Shown in pieces: positions 9,462-19,464 of a stretch of DNA of 64,000 bases. The translations under genes were made by a program, and so were the position numbers. Numbering within the stretch: position 1 is the first letter of the stretch; every line of letters begins with the position of its first letter. Origin of the DNA: Marivita sp. S6314 (GTDB lineage Bacteria; Pseudomonadota; Alphaproteobacteria; Rhodobacterales; Rhodobacteraceae); the NCBI RefSeq assembly GCF_023015985.1, contig NZ_JALKAO010000002.1, positions 124,001 through 188,000 of the forward strand. Direction: 5' to 3'. The notes beneath the pieces are model-generated. The model was given only the letters and a program-made list of their open reading frames with translations. It did no database searches and was not told the DNA's origin.

Positions 9462-10796
9462 TCACCAGTTATCACGGAACCATTTGACCGCCCGCTTGAG
9501 GGAACGCGCGGGATAGCGGTCTACGGGGATTTCAAAGTCCCACCATTCGTCCTGTGGATGGGCCGCAAACAGGCACAAACCAACCGCACTTGCGAATCCC
9601 GGTCCGGTTGCAGCCTGCGGCAGGCCATGCACCCGCATCGGACGGCCTAACCTCACCTGCTGGCCCAGAATTTTCGTCGCAAGGCCATCCAGTCCGGGGA
9701 TCTGGCTGGCCCCGCCTGTGAGGACAATTTGCTGGCTGGGAAGGTGTTCGAACCCGGCCGCATCCAACCGCGCGCGCACCTCTTCCAAGATCTCTTCGAC
9801 ACGGGGGCGCATGATGCCGATCAGCTCCGCGCGGCTGACCGAGCGTCGGTCATGATGCCAATCGCCGGTATCGCCACCGATTTCGATCATGTCGCGGTCA
9901 TCCATTCCGGTCGCGACAACCCCGCCATGAAACGTCTTGATCCGTTCGGCCACGGCCATCGGAACCTGAAGCCCCATGGAAATGTCGCTGGTCACATGAT
10001 CCCCACCCATGCGCACCGCATCGGCATAAATCATGTGCTTTTTCATAAAGATAGACAGGCCCGTTGATCCACCGCCCATATCCACACAGGCCGCACCAAG
10101 CTCTTGTTCGTCTTCCACTAGCGCCGAAACGCCGGACACGTAGGCCGAACTCGCAACGCCTGCGAGCTCCAGATCACACCGCTTCATGCAATGCGCAAGG
10201 TTCTGAACCGCCAGCGCATCCACCGTCAGCATGTGCATATCGGTTGCCAGTTCCTGGCCGATCTGTCCGCGCGGATCAATCAACCCGCTGCGGTGGTCCA
10301 GTGCAAAGTTGACTGGCTGCGCATGAAGCACTTCGCGCCCGTGTCCGAAATCCGGCACGTCACAGGCTGACAACACGCGGGCCACATCCTGTTCGTCCAC
10401 CGTGGTCCCTGCCACCTCGACTTTCCCGGCCAATCCATAGCTGCGCGGATCGGCCCCGGCGAAACAGGCGATGACGTGATCCACCCGGATCTGCGCCATT
10501 TTCTGGGCCGCCTGAACCGCCGTGCGGATCGCACGTTCGGTTTCGCCCATCGAATCGATCTCGCCAAAGCGGACGCCGCGCGATCGCGTGGTCGCTGCCC
10601 CGATGACTCGGAACCCGGACTGTCCGGCCAGAGACCCGATGGAATCGCTTTCCAACCCGCGATCCGTGCCATCGAACCGCAACACCAGACAGGCAATCTT
10701 GGAGCTGCCGATATCGAGGATCGCAATCACACCCCGCTGCATCGCCACCCGCCGGATGTTCCGCATGGCCCGTTGAGACTCGTATAGCTCGATCAT
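9462..10796 (-). CDS. ftsA: Cell division protein FtsA
   Basis: FtsA is the actin-like protein that tethers FtsZ to the membrane and recruits the divisome. The 444-residue product shows the actin-fold phosphate-1 motif (AILDIGSSKIACLVLRF), the inserted SHS2-like domain, the phosphate-2 motif (ACVDMGGGSTGLSIF) and the adenosine motif (IVLTGGASQIPGL). The C-terminus (ARSLKRAVKWFRDNW) is an amphipathic membrane-targeting helix. Its ATG overlaps the ftsQ stop by four bases (ATGA), which indicates coupling. Confidence 0.97.
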   Translation of the reverse strand: MIELYESQRAMRNIRRVAMQRGVIAILDIGSSKIACLVLRFDGTDRGLESDSIGSLAGQSGFRVIGAATTRSRGVRFGEIDSMGETERAIRTAVQAAQKMAQIRVDHVIACFAGADPRSYGLAGKVEVAGTTVDEQDVARVLSACDVPDFGHGREVLHAQPVNFALDHRSGLIDPRGQIGQELATDMHMLTVDALAVQNLAHCMKRCDLELAGVASSAYVSGVSALVEDEQELGAACVDMGGGSTGLSIFMKKHMIYADAVRMGGDHVTSDISMGLQVPMAVAERIKTFHGGVVATGMDDRDMIEIGGDTGDWHHDRRSVSRAELIGIMRPRVEEILEEVRARLDAAGFEHLPSQQIVLTGGASQIPGLDGLATKILGQQVRLGRPMRVHGLPQAATGPGFASAVGLCLFAAHPQDEWWDFEIPVDRYPARSLKRAVKWFRDNW

Positions 10797-11668
10797 TCTA
10801 CTGGTTCCCCTGCCTCAATCGCACGGATGCGCAGCAACTCGCGCACCGCTCCGTCTGTCATTCTAAGTGTCGGTCGGGCGGGCAGTCGCAGATCAATGCC
10901 CACGATATCCCGCTCCAGCATGTCGACCGCCTGATCCATCGCGATCACGCGCTCCAAAGCCTCGATAGCGCCGGTCTCGGGCAGCATGATCCGCTGATCC
11001 CGGTCCAGCACCACGTCCCACCGCCGTTCGCCCATCCGCACAAATCCGCGCAACCGGTCTGCCAAGGGTGCTGCCGCGTGCATCAAATCCAGCGCTTCTT
11101 CGACGCGTACATTCGCACCGTCGCCCACGATCAACGGCAATTCCGGCCAATCGGCCCGCAGAAACGCCGGACCCACAAGCACACCTTCGTCATCCAGAAG
11201 CTGCAACCCCCGGTCATTGCGCCACAGCACCACCGGCACCCGTTCCACGATATCAACCTGAAGCACATTGCCCTGCCGCACGTAAAGCCGCGCAGATTTC
11301 ACCGGGTCCAGAGACGCGACCGTTTCGCGCATGGCTTCGAGATCAAGATCGAAAGAACTGACCGGGAAATCGACCGGCAGCAATTCCCGCACACCTTCCG
11401 CAACCAGATCGCTGGCCCCGTCCACAGCCATCATGTTGACCATGAATTCCGGGCGGCTTTCCACGTCGGACCGCAATTCCGTGTAGGTGTCGACGATCAG
11501 CTGGCGATTGCCCTCCACCGACAGCCACCAGGTCGCCAGGCTGAAGGTCAGAAAGAAGGGCAACCCGAAGCGCAGCAGCAGCCGGAACAGCGGCGTCAGC
11601 ATGAGCCGCTCCATCCGGTACTTCAGGCGCGATGGCGCGGGATCGGGGCGGACGCTCATCTGTGACAT
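10793..11668 (-). CDS. ftsQ: Cell division protein FtsQ
   Basis: FtsQ is a bitopic membrane protein linking cytoplasmic and periplasmic parts of the divisome. From the ATG at 11668 it has 291 residues: a basic cytoplasmic tail, one membrane span ([20 protein letters not shown] region), then a POTRA domain and the FtsQ beta domain. GAGGA six bases upstream supports the start at 11668; an ATG at 11659 that overlaps the ddl stop as ATGA is the alternative. It is translated directly after ddl. Confidence 0.93.
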   Translation of the reverse strand: MSQMSVRPDPAPSRLKYRMERLMLTPLFRLLLRFGLPFFLTFSLATWWLSVEGNRQLIVDTYTELRSDVESRPEFMVNMMAVDGASDLVAEGVRELLPVDFPVSSFDLDLEAMRETVASLDPVKSARLYVRQGNVLQVDIVERVPVVLWRNDRGLQLLDDEGVLVGPAFLRADWPELPLIVGDGANVRVEEALDLMHAAAPLADRLRGFVRMGERRWDVVLDRDQRIMLPETGAIEALERVIAMDQAVDMLERDIVGIDLRLPARPTLRMTDGAVRELLRIRAIEAGEPVE

Positions 11669-12576
11669 GACGCGTCCTCGATCATCCAGCGGCACAGCGC
11701 GCCAAAACTCATGCCCACATAAGCGGCCTGCTCGGGCGTCAGCGATGTGGGCGTCATGCCCGGTTGCGTATTGGTTTCGAGCAGGATCAGCCCCTCAAGG
11801 CCACGCGCCTCGTCCCAGCGGAAATCCGTGCGCGTCACCCCGCGACACCCCAACGCCCGATGTGCCCGGACCGCGTAGCCCAGGCAGGCTTCGGTGATCT
11901 CGGCCGGGATCTCGGCCGGCACCACGTGGCGCGACCCGCCCGTTTTGTATTTCGCGTCGTAATCGTACCAGCCGTCGGTCAGGATATCGGTGACGCACAA
12001 AGCCCGGTCACCCAGCACAGTCGTCGTCAATTCCCGCCCCGGCGCGAACGCTTCGACCATCACGGTGTCCGGCATGTCGTCCGACAGCACAGGTGGTGCA
12101 TTGGCGGCCTCGTGCACCAGATAGACGCCCACTGAAGACCCTTCATTGTTCGGCTTCACCACGTAGGGCGGCGCCATCACATGGGCGCGGGACACGTCTT
12201 TCTTGGCCGCCAGAACGCTGTCCACAACGGGCAACCCATGGCGGCGATACACGTCCTTGGACAACTCCTTGTCCATCGCCAGGGCCGAGGACAGCACACC
12301 CGAATGGGTATAGGGCAACCCCATCCATTCCAGCATGCCCTGCACGCACCCGTCCTCACCCCACCGACCGTGGAGCGCGTTGAAACACACATCCGGAGAA
12401 AGCGCTGTCAGGACATCTGCAAGATCACGGCCGGCATCGACCTCGTGAACCTCATACCCTTCACCCCGTAAAGCGGCGGCGCATTCGCGCCCCGATGACA
12501 GGGACACCTCGCGCTCAGCCGAGAGGCCACCCATCAATACTGCCACTTTCGGGCTTGTCCTGCTCGACATACCCAA
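11656..12576 (-). CDS. ddl: D-alanine--D-alanine ligase
   Basis: Ddl joins two D-alanines with ATP to make the dipeptide used by MurF. The 306-residue protein has the N-terminal signature [16 protein letters not shown], the substrate-binding [15 protein letters not shown]-grasp residues ([16 protein letters not shown]) and the C-terminal metal-binding [22 protein letters not shown]. Length and motifs are normal for DdlB. It lies between murB and ftsQ. MurE, MurF and MraY do not appear in this window, so the cluster continues elsewhere or is split. Confidence 0.97.
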   Translation of the reverse strand: MGMSSRTSPKVAVLMGGLSAEREVSLSSGRECAAALRGEGYEVHEVDAGRDLADVLTALSPDVCFNALHGRWGEDGCVQGMLEWMGLPYTHSGVLSSALAMDKELSKDVYRRHGLPVVDSVLAAKKDVSRAHVMAPPYVVKPNNEGSSVGVYLVHEAANAPPVLSDDMPDTVMVEAFAPGRELTTTVLGDRALCVTDILTDGWYDYDAKYKTGGSRHVVPAEIPAEITEACLGYAVRAHRALGCRGVTRTDFRWDEARGLEGLILLETNTQPGMTPTSLTPEQAAYVGMSFGALCRWMIEDASCHR

Positions 12577-12703
12577 AACCGCCTCAAATCAGGGGCGTGC
12601 CCCCGTTTCTGCCTGGGCCTTTGGCCCTTATGATTTTGTGCAACCTGCTCGCTGCACCGCCTCAATCCGCGAAGGTTTGTCCTTCGTCAGACGGCGTCGG
12701 ATA

Positions 12704-13624
12704 TCACGCTGGATCCCCGACACGTTTGATTTCCCATTGTAACTCTATTCCAGAGTGCAAGAAAACCTTTTTTCGCACTTCTTCGCCCAATCCTTCGAGG
12801 TCCGCCGCCGTGGCCCCGCCGGTATTGACCAGAAAGTTCGAATGCATGGGCGACATCTGCGCCCCGCCCCGCGTCGCCCCGCGCATCCCGGCGTCGTCAA
12901 TCACCTTCCACGCCTTGAAGTCATGCACGTCATCGGCTTTGCCGGTCGACGAAAACCCGGCTGGGTTTCGGAACGTGCTGCCCGCCGTGCGATCCTTGGT
13001 GGGTTGCGTCTCGTCGCGCTTTTTCAACTGCGCGGCCATCCGCGCATGCAGGGTTTCGGGATCGTCCAAAATGCCCTCAAATAGCGCCTCAACCACCACC
13101 GCCCCCTCGGGCAAGGCGCTGGAACGGTACGCCAGATGCAACTCTGCCGCGTCGAGGGTCACGATGTCACCAGTGCGCAGAACCACGCGCACGCTGATCA
13201 AATGATCGGCGACGTAAGACCCGTAGCATCCCGCATTCATGCACACCGCGCCCCCAATGGCGCCGGGGATGGTCCGCAGGAACGTCAGATCAACACCCGC
13301 GTCCGCCGCCTTGCGCGCAACATGCGCATCCAGCGCCGCCGCCCCTGCGGTCACCCGCGTGCCTTCAACGGAAATGCCGTTAAAGCCCCGCCCCATGCGG
13401 ATCACCACCGCCCGCAACCCGCCATCGCGCACGATCAAATTCGATCCCACACCCATCGGAAACACCGCGATATCGACAGGCAAATCGCGCAGAAAACTGC
13501 TCAGATCCTCAGCATCAGCAGGCTGAAACAGCCAGTCCGCAGGCCCGCCTACGCGCAACCATGTAAGGTCTGACAGGGGTTTATTGGGGATCAGAGTGCC
13601 CCGAACGTCTGGTAGCTGTGTCAT
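12704..13624 (-). CDS. murB: UDP-N-acetylenolpyruvoylglucosamine reductase MurB
   Basis: MurB is the FAD enzyme that reduces UDP-GlcNAc-enolpyruvate with NADPH to give UDP-MurNAc. The 306-residue protein shows the FAD-binding signature [12 protein letters not shown] and [15 protein letters not shown], the [15 protein letters not shown] loop, and the catalytic GSTFRNP serine region with [20 protein letters not shown] near the C-terminus. It is a type-II MurB by length. A short gap of 127 bases separates it from ddl, with a small hairpin (12616-12628) but no clear terminator. Confidence 0.97.
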   Translation of the reverse strand: MTQLPDVRGTLIPNKPLSDLTWLRVGGPADWLFQPADAEDLSSFLRDLPVDIAVFPMGVGSNLIVRDGGLRAVVIRMGRGFNGISVEGTRVTAGAAALDAHVARKAADAGVDLTFLRTIPGAIGGAVCMNAGCYGSYVADHLISVRVVLRTGDIVTLDAAELHLAYRSSALPEGAVVVEALFEGILDDPETLHARMAAQLKKRDETQPTKDRTAGSTFRNPAGFSSTGKADDVHDFKAWKVIDDAGMRGATRGGAQMSPMHSNFLVNTGGATAADLEGLGEEVRKKVFLHSGIELQWEIKRVGDPA

Positions 13625-13663
13625 GCCGCGCGTTGTGCCTCGACAAACGCGGTGCGTAAAGCC

Positions 13664-13921
13664 TCATTCCGCGCGCCGCGAGACCTGTCGCAGCACCCAC
13701 GCCAGCAGGTAACGCAGGGGCCATCGAAACACGCTGGTCGCCGCTGCCGTGATCAGAAGCCCGGCCAGAATACCGTTTTCGACGTAGACCCAGACCAGCA
13801 ATGGCGCACCCAACGCCATCAGGAAATACGCCCGCCGCCAGTGATTGTCATTGGACGGCAACGCCGCAAGGATTGCGGCAAGGATGATCCAGCAGCACGC
13901 GGCACTCATGGACATCGTCAT
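13664..13921 (-). CDS. DUF2484 family membrane protein, second copy
   Basis: Starting at the ATG at 13921 this gives 85 residues with two to three hydrophobic segments (MSAACCWIILAAILAALP, YFLMALGAPLLVWVYV, ILAGLLITAAATSVF) and a basic C-terminus. I recognise the pattern as DUF2484, a small membrane protein found beside murB in Rhodobacterales. Its start overlaps the stop of the other DUF2484 gene as ATGA. The frame is open further upstream, but there it overlaps the neighbour in a non-coding-like sequence. No function is known. Confidence 0.75.
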   Translation of the reverse strand: MTMSMSAACCWIILAAILAALPSNDNHWRRAYFLMALGAPLLVWVYVENGILAGLLITAAATSVFRWPLRYLLAWVLRQVSRRAE

Positions 13922-14166
13922 TGCGGAAGCTCCACCTGTTGTCCGGTCAGTTTTTTCCAGAAATATTTCAACGGATTGCGATACATCGACACAAAGGCCG
14001 CAAGCCCGGCAAGCGCAGGCCAGATGCCCACCGCCTGGCCAATCAGCCCGATCAGCACCGGCGCGGCCAGCAACAACGCCACGCCGGGCACGTATTGCCA
14101 CCGCATAGGCAGCATCGCGACGACCGTCGACGCGAATACCCAAAGAATGCAAAGCCACAACACCAC
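13918..14166 (-). CDS. DUF2484 family membrane protein, first copy
   Basis: This 82-residue protein has three hydrophobic segments (WLCILWVFASTVVAML, GVALLLAAPVLIGLIGQ, WPALAGLAAFVSMY) and a short polar tail (KYFWKKLTGQQVELPQ). It resembles the adjacent 85-residue protein in length, topology and the SMYRNPLKYFWKKL-like ending, so the pair looks like an old tandem duplication. It is the first of the two in the murC-to-murB stretch. Function is unknown; the position suggests a membrane role linked to wall synthesis, which is inference. Confidence 0.75.
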   Translation of the reverse strand: MVLWLCILWVFASTVVAMLPMRWQYVPGVALLLAAPVLIGLIGQAVGIWPALAGLAAFVSMYRNPLKYFWKKLTGQQVELPQ

Positions 14167-14248
14167 GCTGACCTGTCTCCAAATGCGTTGCTCGATCTGG
14201 AGCAGAGATTAACCGTCGCAATCTGGCCAATTCTGGGCGCGCGGATGA

Positions 14249-15436
14249 TTATCCTGCGACAAATCCAACGACCAGGGCAGCAGCGCTCAAGACCAGTCCA
14301 AGCACCGGAACGCCCATCGGAACCGAAAATCCCTGTTTCTCAAATCCGCGTCGTTTCGCAAAGATCAGCGCACCATTGACCAGAACAAACACGCCGAGGA
14401 GCACCGTCGACGTGACCTCGGCCAGGGTTGCCACCGGCAACAGCAACGCGCCGACAATAACACAGGCACCGACAAGCAATGTCGCCCGCACCGGTGTGCC
14501 AAAGCGGTGATGCGCGTGGTGAAAGCCCGCCAAAAGTGGTGTCCGTCGGCCGAGGCCAAACAGCACGCGCGCGGCCATCACGTTTTGCGCGAGCACGCCG
14601 TTCAACGCCGCGAACACCGCGATCACGGACAGAAATGCGCCTTCTGTGCCCCGCGCCGTCTGCCAGACCAACGCAAGCGGTTGCTCGGACTGCGACAGCG
14701 CGTCAACCGCCACGCCCCGGATCGCGGCAAAGGCAACCACCGCATAAATCACGCTTGTGACCAGCAGGGCAGAGACAATTGCAATCGGCAACGTGCGCGT
14801 CGGATTTTTCACCTCTTCCGCCATGTTCACGATGTCTTCGAAGCCGATAAAGGCGAAAAAGGCCAACACGGCCCCGGCCATGACCCCACCCCAGACCGGC
14901 GGTGGCGCAGCATCTAGAACCGGCAAGGCCGGGACAGAAAATCCAGCCCAGACCACCAGCGCGAGACCGATCAGTTCAATGGCCGTGAACACCGCCGCAA
15001 CGCTCAGACTCTCCAGCGCGCCCAGCACAGCAACGGCAACCAAGACGCCTCCAAGCAGGACGATCAATATGCTTGGCGATACAGGGACAATCGCGGCCAG
15101 ATATCCGACGCCGCCCCGCAAAACCGCGGCGGCTGACACCGTGCCCGCCACGACAATCGCAAGACCTACCAACGCCCCCAATGCCTCGCTGCCATACCCA
15201 TGGGCCACGTAGCGCGCCTCACCCGCAGAATCCGGGAAACGAGACGAGAATTCGGCATAGCTCAACGCCGTTGGCGCCGCGATGCATCCGGCGACAAAGA
15301 ACGACAGCGGGGCCCAGACACCCGCTTCGGCAGCGACCGCCCCGATCAGCACGTAGATGCCTGCGCCCACCATGACGCCGACCCCATAGGCCGTCAGCAA
15401 GGGCAACCCGATACGCCGCTTCAGTTCTTCCGCCAT
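14249..15436 (-). CDS. APC-family amino acid permease
   Basis: The 395-residue protein has about ten to eleven predicted membrane segments and the APC signatures near the N-terminus (GLPLLTAYGVGVMVGAGIYVLIGAV), SYAEFSSRFPDSAGEARYV, and FFAFIGFEDIVNMAEEVKNPTRTLPIAI. It should move an amino acid or amine across the inner membrane; the substrate cannot be predicted. It lies on the same strand between murC and the DUF2484 pair, but with gaps of 82 and 117 bases, so it may be transcribed separately. Confidence 0.9.
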   Translation of the reverse strand: MAEELKRRIGLPLLTAYGVGVMVGAGIYVLIGAVAAEAGVWAPLSFFVAGCIAAPTALSYAEFSSRFPDSAGEARYVAHGYGSEALGALVGLAIVVAGTVSAAAVLRGGVGYLAAIVPVSPSILIVLLGGVLVAVAVLGALESLSVAAVFTAIELIGLALVVWAGFSVPALPVLDAAPPPVWGGVMAGAVLAFFAFIGFEDIVNMAEEVKNPTRTLPIAIVSALLVTSVIYAVVAFAAIRGVAVDALSQSEQPLALVWQTARGTEGAFLSVIAVFAALNGVLAQNVMAARVLFGLGRRTPLLAGFHHAHHRFGTPVRATLLVGACVIVGALLLPVATLAEVTSTVLLGVFVLVNGALIFAKRRGFEKQGFSVPMGVPVLGLVLSAAALVVGFVAG

Positions 15437-15553
15437 ATGCCCCTCGCAGACGCCTCAGCTTCGGATCAAAGCCGAAATCCGCGCAACCGTCTTTGCGGTG
15501 CGTCAAGATGGGGAAATTTACAGTAAAGAAAGCGCGCCGCGCGATGGGCGGGC

Positions 15554-16951
15554 TTAACCGCCCAACCGCTCTGGCAGACCGTTGGCCCAGGCCGAAATGG
15601 TCCCGGCCCCAAGGCACACAACCATATCTCCGTCGCGGGCCTGTTCACGGACAAGCCGTTCCAGATCGTCCTCGTTCAGAATTGCGCGCGCGTGGCGGTG
15701 GCCGTGCCGGATCAATCCAGCAACAAGATCGTCCCGCGATGCGCCCTCGATGGGGTCTTCGCCCGCAGCGAAGACATCCGCAATCGCGACGACGTCGGCC
15801 TCGTTAAAGCAGGCACAGAAGTCTTCGAACAGATTGGACAGCCGCGAATACCGGTGCGGCTGATGAACCGCGATCACCCGACCCTCGGACGCCTGCCGCG
15901 CGGCCTTGAGCACAGCGGCAATCTCGACCGGGTGGTGGCCGTAATCATCAATGATGGTGACCCCGTTCCATTCCCCCACCTTGGTGAACCGCCGGTTCAC
16001 CCCGCCGAAGGCCGCAAGCGCCTCGCGGATTTCGGCCTTTTTCATTCCCAGATGCCGAGCCACCGCAACGGCGGACAGCGCGTTGGACACGTTGTGATCC
16101 CCCGGCATCGGCAAGGTGCAGCCTTCGATCACATCGTCTTCGGCCTGCAAGGCCACATCAAAATGCGCGATCCCTTTCTGATAGGTCAGGTTTACCGCCC
16201 GCACATCAGCCTGCGCGTTGAACCCATAGGTGACCACGCGCCGGTCCGTGACCTTGCCAACAAGCCTTTGTACCTCTTCATGGTCGGTGCAGCACACCGC
16301 CAGCCCATAAAACGGGATGTTCGATACAAAATCCTGAAACCCCTGCCGCAAGCGGTCGAAGTCGCCCCAATGCTCCATGTGTTCGGGGTCGATATTGGTG
16401 ACAACGCCAATGGTCGCCGGAAGCCGGTTGAACGACCCGTCGCTTTCATCCGCCTCGACCACCATCCATTCGCCCTGCCCCATCCGGGCATTGGACCCGT
16501 AAGCGTGGATGATCCCGCCATTGATCACTGTTGGATCAAACCCACCCGCCACCATCAATTCCGCCATCATCGTGGTGGTGGTGGTTTTCCCATGCGTTCC
16601 CGCGATCGCGATGTTCGACTTGAGCCGCATCAGTTCGGCCAGCATATCGGCGCGGCGCACAACGGGCAGGCCCCGCAAGCGAGCCTCGTCCAGTTCGGGG
16701 TTGCCGGGTTTGATCGCCGTAGAGACGACAACCACCTCGGCCCCATCCAGGTTCTCGGCACGTTGCCCTTCGAAAATGCGCGCGCCCAGCTTTGCCAGCC
16801 GGTTGGTGATTTTCGTGGCCTTCAGGTCCGACCCCTGCACGGTATATCCAAGGTTCACCAACACTTCCGCGATGCCGGACATGCCAATCCCACCGATCCC
16901 GACGAAATGGATGGCGCCGATATCGACGGGCAGTTTGGTGGCGGCGTTCAT
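15554..16951 (-). CDS. murC: UDP-N-acetylmuramate--L-alanine ligase MurC
   Basis: MurC adds L-alanine to UDP-MurNAc using ATP, the first peptide-forming step of the wall precursor. The 465-residue protein has an N-terminal Rossmann domain ([16 protein letters not shown]), the ATP loop [10 protein letters not shown] at residues 118-127, the [10 protein letters not shown] motif, and the C-terminal domain ([29 protein letters not shown]). It starts four bases inside the end of murG (ATGA), so the two are coupled. Confidence 0.98.
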   Translation of the reverse strand: MNAATKLPVDIGAIHFVGIGGIGMSGIAEVLVNLGYTVQGSDLKATKITNRLAKLGARIFEGQRAENLDGAEVVVVSTAIKPGNPELDEARLRGLPVVRRADMLAELMRLKSNIAIAGTHGKTTTTTMMAELMVAGGFDPTVINGGIIHAYGSNARMGQGEWMVVEADESDGSFNRLPATIGVVTNIDPEHMEHWGDFDRLRQGFQDFVSNIPFYGLAVCCTDHEEVQRLVGKVTDRRVVTYGFNAQADVRAVNLTYQKGIAHFDVALQAEDDVIEGCTLPMPGDHNVSNALSAVAVARHLGMKKAEIREALAAFGGVNRRFTKVGEWNGVTIIDDYGHHPVEIAAVLKAARQASEGRVIAVHQPHRYSRLSNLFEDFCACFNEADVVAIADVFAAGEDPIEGASRDDLVAGLIRHGHRHARAILNEDDLERLVREQARDGDMVVCLGAGTISAWANGLPERLGG

Positions 16952-18066
16952 GCGTCTGTTCCTTCTGGGTCGGGCCGGTCCATCCCGGCAAGCGTTTCGA
17001 CCATCGCCGCAAGGTCCTCGGCGGCGTCGGGTTTCGAATAGTGAATGGCAGCCTGCGTCATCTTCAGGGCAGCGTCAGGGTGCGTCAGCACAGCCGAAAT
17101 TTGTTCGCTCAGGCTGTCGACAGTCAGCTGGCTTTCCGGAATTCGGATCGCGGCACCGGCATCCACCAGACCTTGCGCGTTCGCGGTCTGGTGGTCTGCT
17201 GTCGCGGCGGCATAGGGCACAAGGATCGACGGGCGACCAATGACCGAAATGTCGGCAACGCTCGACGCCCCGGAGCGCGAAATCACAAGCTGTGCTTCGG
17301 TCATCCGGTTCGGGACATCGTTGAAGAACGATTGCACCTCGGCGTTGACGCCGTTTTCCGCGTAATAGGCCGCCACCCGGTCGCCATCCTCATCGCGCGC
17401 CTGATGGCTCACGCGCAGGTGCTTCAACGTCTCCAGCGGCAGCGCCGCAATCGCCGGGGGCACGACATCAGACAAGATCCGCGCGCCCTGCGACCCGCCA
17501 ATGACAAGGATCGACATCGGATAGTCGCCCGGAGCGATATAAGCCGCCCCGGCACGCTCCTTGATCGCCAACCGGACCGGGTTGCCCACGTGCACGGCCT
17601 CAACCCCGTCCGGCAAGGTTGTTGGCCACGTCCCGCAGGCGACCTGATCGACCCGCTTTGCAAATAGCGCATTCACGCGCCCCAGAACGCCGTTCTGTTC
17701 GTGGATCATCCTCGGGCGTCGCAACAACCAAGCCGCGCCCAGCGCAGGGATCGACGGGTAGCCGCCAAATCCCACAACCACATCCGGTTTGTCGCGCAGC
17801 ATGCGCAGGGCCATCGACAAAACGCCACATGCCACACGCACCGGCACCAGCGCCTTGGCGAAAATCCCGCCGCGCGCGAACGTCGCGCTGGTCACTTGTT
17901 CAATCTCGGTGGAATGAGGAAACCCGCCGGTATAGCGCGCGCCGCGCGCATCGGTGGACAGTTTGACCCTCCAACCGCGCCGCAGCATCACCTCTGCCAA
18001 AGCTTGCGCCGGGAACATGTGTCCGCCCGTGCCGCCTGCTGCAATGACCAGATATGGTTTGCTCAT
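16948..18066 (-). CDS. murG: Lipid II synthase MurG
   Basis: MurG is the peripheral GT-B enzyme that moves GlcNAc onto lipid I to make lipid II. From the ATG at 18066 it has 372 residues. The G-loop [15 protein letters not shown] is at the N-terminus, the second glycine loop [14 protein letters not shown] is in the middle, and the acceptor region ([23 protein letters not shown]) is near the C-terminus. The start is preceded by a G-rich stretch. The frame extends to 18093, but that adds residues not seen in MurG. Confidence 0.97.
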   Translation of the reverse strand: MSKPYLVIAAGGTGGHMFPAQALAEVMLRRGWRVKLSTDARGARYTGGFPHSTEIEQVTSATFARGGIFAKALVPVRVACGVLSMALRMLRDKPDVVVGFGGYPSIPALGAAWLLRRPRMIHEQNGVLGRVNALFAKRVDQVACGTWPTTLPDGVEAVHVGNPVRLAIKERAGAAYIAPGDYPMSILVIGGSQGARILSDVVPPAIAALPLETLKHLRVSHQARDEDGDRVAAYYAENGVNAEVQSFFNDVPNRMTEAQLVISRSGASSVADISVIGRPSILVPYAAATADHQTANAQGLVDAGAAIRIPESQLTVDSLSEQISAVLTHPDAALKMTQAAIHYSKPDAAEDLAAMVETLAGMDRPDPEGTDA

Positions 18067-18152
18067 GATTGCCCCCATGGATGGGCTGACCAAGACCCTC
18101 TGACCGCTGATTTGTCAACAAAGCGCCGCGCGAAACACCCCAGATGATGTCC

Positions 18153-19319
18153 TTAGCGCAACCGACCTCGCAATATGTCGCCGATTTCACCCTGCGGTCG
18201 CGTGCGGGTAAAGGCCAAGAGCATGCCAACGGCGATGCCCCCCGCAATAAGGGACGACCCACCGTAGCTGACAAAGGGCAAGGTCATGCCTTTTGCGGGC
18301 AAAAGACGCACCGCAACCCCCATGTTGATCATGGCCTGAACGCCAAACATGCAGGCCAACCCGGTGCCCGCCAGGCGAATAAATGGATCGCGTTCGCGCA
18401 TCAGCCGCAACAGCGACCGGACCACGATCGTCGCGTAAAGCGCGATGATGATCAGGACCAGAACAAGCCCGTATTCCTCGGCCGCCACCGCAATGATGAA
18501 ATCCGTATGTGCATCCGGCAACGACCATTTCACCTGACCTTCCCCGACACCCACACCAAAGAACCCGCCTTCGCGGATCGCGTTGGTGGCATAGCCAAGC
18601 TGCGTTGTCGGATCGACTTCGGGGCTCAGAAAGCCATCAATCCGGCGGGCAAAGTGTTCGGAGTTCTGGTAGGCCACGGTTCCGGCAAAGATCACCAGAC
18701 CAGCCATTCCGATCAGCAGCAACATCGGTGCACCGGCGACGAAATACATCACCCCCCACCCGAACAGGACAAGGCACGCCTGCCCAAAGTCCGGTTGAAG
18801 CGCGAGCATCAGAACGATGCTGATCGTCAGCGCAAAGGACAAGGTTTTGCCAGGGGGTCCCCCCAATTCCTGGCTCGCCGCCAACAGCCACGCGGCCATA
18901 ATGACGAAAGTCGGCTTCAGGAATTCGGATGGCTGCAGGGATCCGAACCCCAGCGAATACCACCGCACCGCACCTTTCCCGAAATCGGTTCCGAAAAAAG
19001 GCAGCAAACACAATCCGATAAAGGCAAAGATAAACCCGATCACCGCAAAGCGGCGGACAACCACCGGGCTGAGCATCGAAGTGATGATCAACACGACCAA
19101 AGCCGCACCGCCAAAGAACGCCTGCCGCTGGACGTAGTGAAACGCGGCGAATCCATTGCGTTCCGCCAACGGCGGAGAGGCCGCAAGCCCCAGCAATATC
19201 CCGATCCCAAACAGGATCAGGATGCAGGACAATGACCACTTGTCGACCGTCCGCCACCACTTGGGCAAAACAGGTTCGCCCACACGCGTGGGGACTGCGC
19301 CATAGACCATCTCTGTCAT
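18153..19319 (-). CDS. ftsW: Septal peptidoglycan polymerase FtsW
   Basis: FtsW is the SEDS-family glycosyltransferase that polymerises lipid II at the septum with its partner FtsI. The 388-residue protein has about ten membrane segments, the FGTDFGKGAVRWYSLGFGSLQPSEFLK region with the conserved QPSE motif, LQPDFGQACLVL with the catalytic-site aspartate, and the C-terminal LPAKGMTLPFVSYGGSSL. It is the first gene of the block transcribed leftwards; its upstream gap faces the flavoprotein gene and holds two GATTC sites. Confidence 0.96.
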   Translation of the reverse strand: MTEMVYGAVPTRVGEPVLPKWWRTVDKWSLSCILILFGIGILLGLAASPPLAERNGFAAFHYVQRQAFFGGAALVVLIITSMLSPVVVRRFAVIGFIFAFIGLCLLPFFGTDFGKGAVRWYSLGFGSLQPSEFLKPTFVIMAAWLLAASQELGGPPGKTLSFALTISIVLMLALQPDFGQACLVLFGWGVMYFVAGAPMLLLIGMAGLVIFAGTVAYQNSEHFARRIDGFLSPEVDPTTQLGYATNAIREGGFFGVGVGEGQVKWSLPDAHTDFIIAVAAEEYGLVLVLIIIALYATIVVRSLLRLMRERDPFIRLAGTGLACMFGVQAMINMGVAVRLLPAKGMTLPFVSYGGSSLIAGGIAVGMLLAFTRTRPQGEIGDILRGRLR

Positions 19320-19386
19320 GGGTTCACCGCTACATCTGCCTCAATCGCCCAGGTTGTCCCGGGTCTATCCGGCCAGTCTAACGCAT

Positions 19387-19416
19387 ATGATTCGCCCAAT
19401 CCAGTGGAATGATTCG
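19387..19416. promoter_or_regulatory. Two GANTC sites in the ftsW / flavoprotein divergent region
   Basis: ATGATTCG occurs at 19387-19394 and again at 19409-19416, 22 bases apart, which is about two helical turns. Each contains GATTC, a GANTC site of the kind methylated by CcrM in Alphaproteobacteria. The region is shared by the divergent ftsW and 19465 promoters. A cell-cycle role is inferred. Confidence 0.4.
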
Positions 19417-19464
19417 GACGTCCTGTCACTTGCGCGTCACCCCGATCCGTGATGGGAGCATGTT

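Noticed and set aside
12616-12628. GGGCC-TTT-GGCCC hairpin between murB and ddl
   Set aside because: Five base pairs with no T-run are too weak to call a terminator, and murB and ddl are likely co-transcribed.
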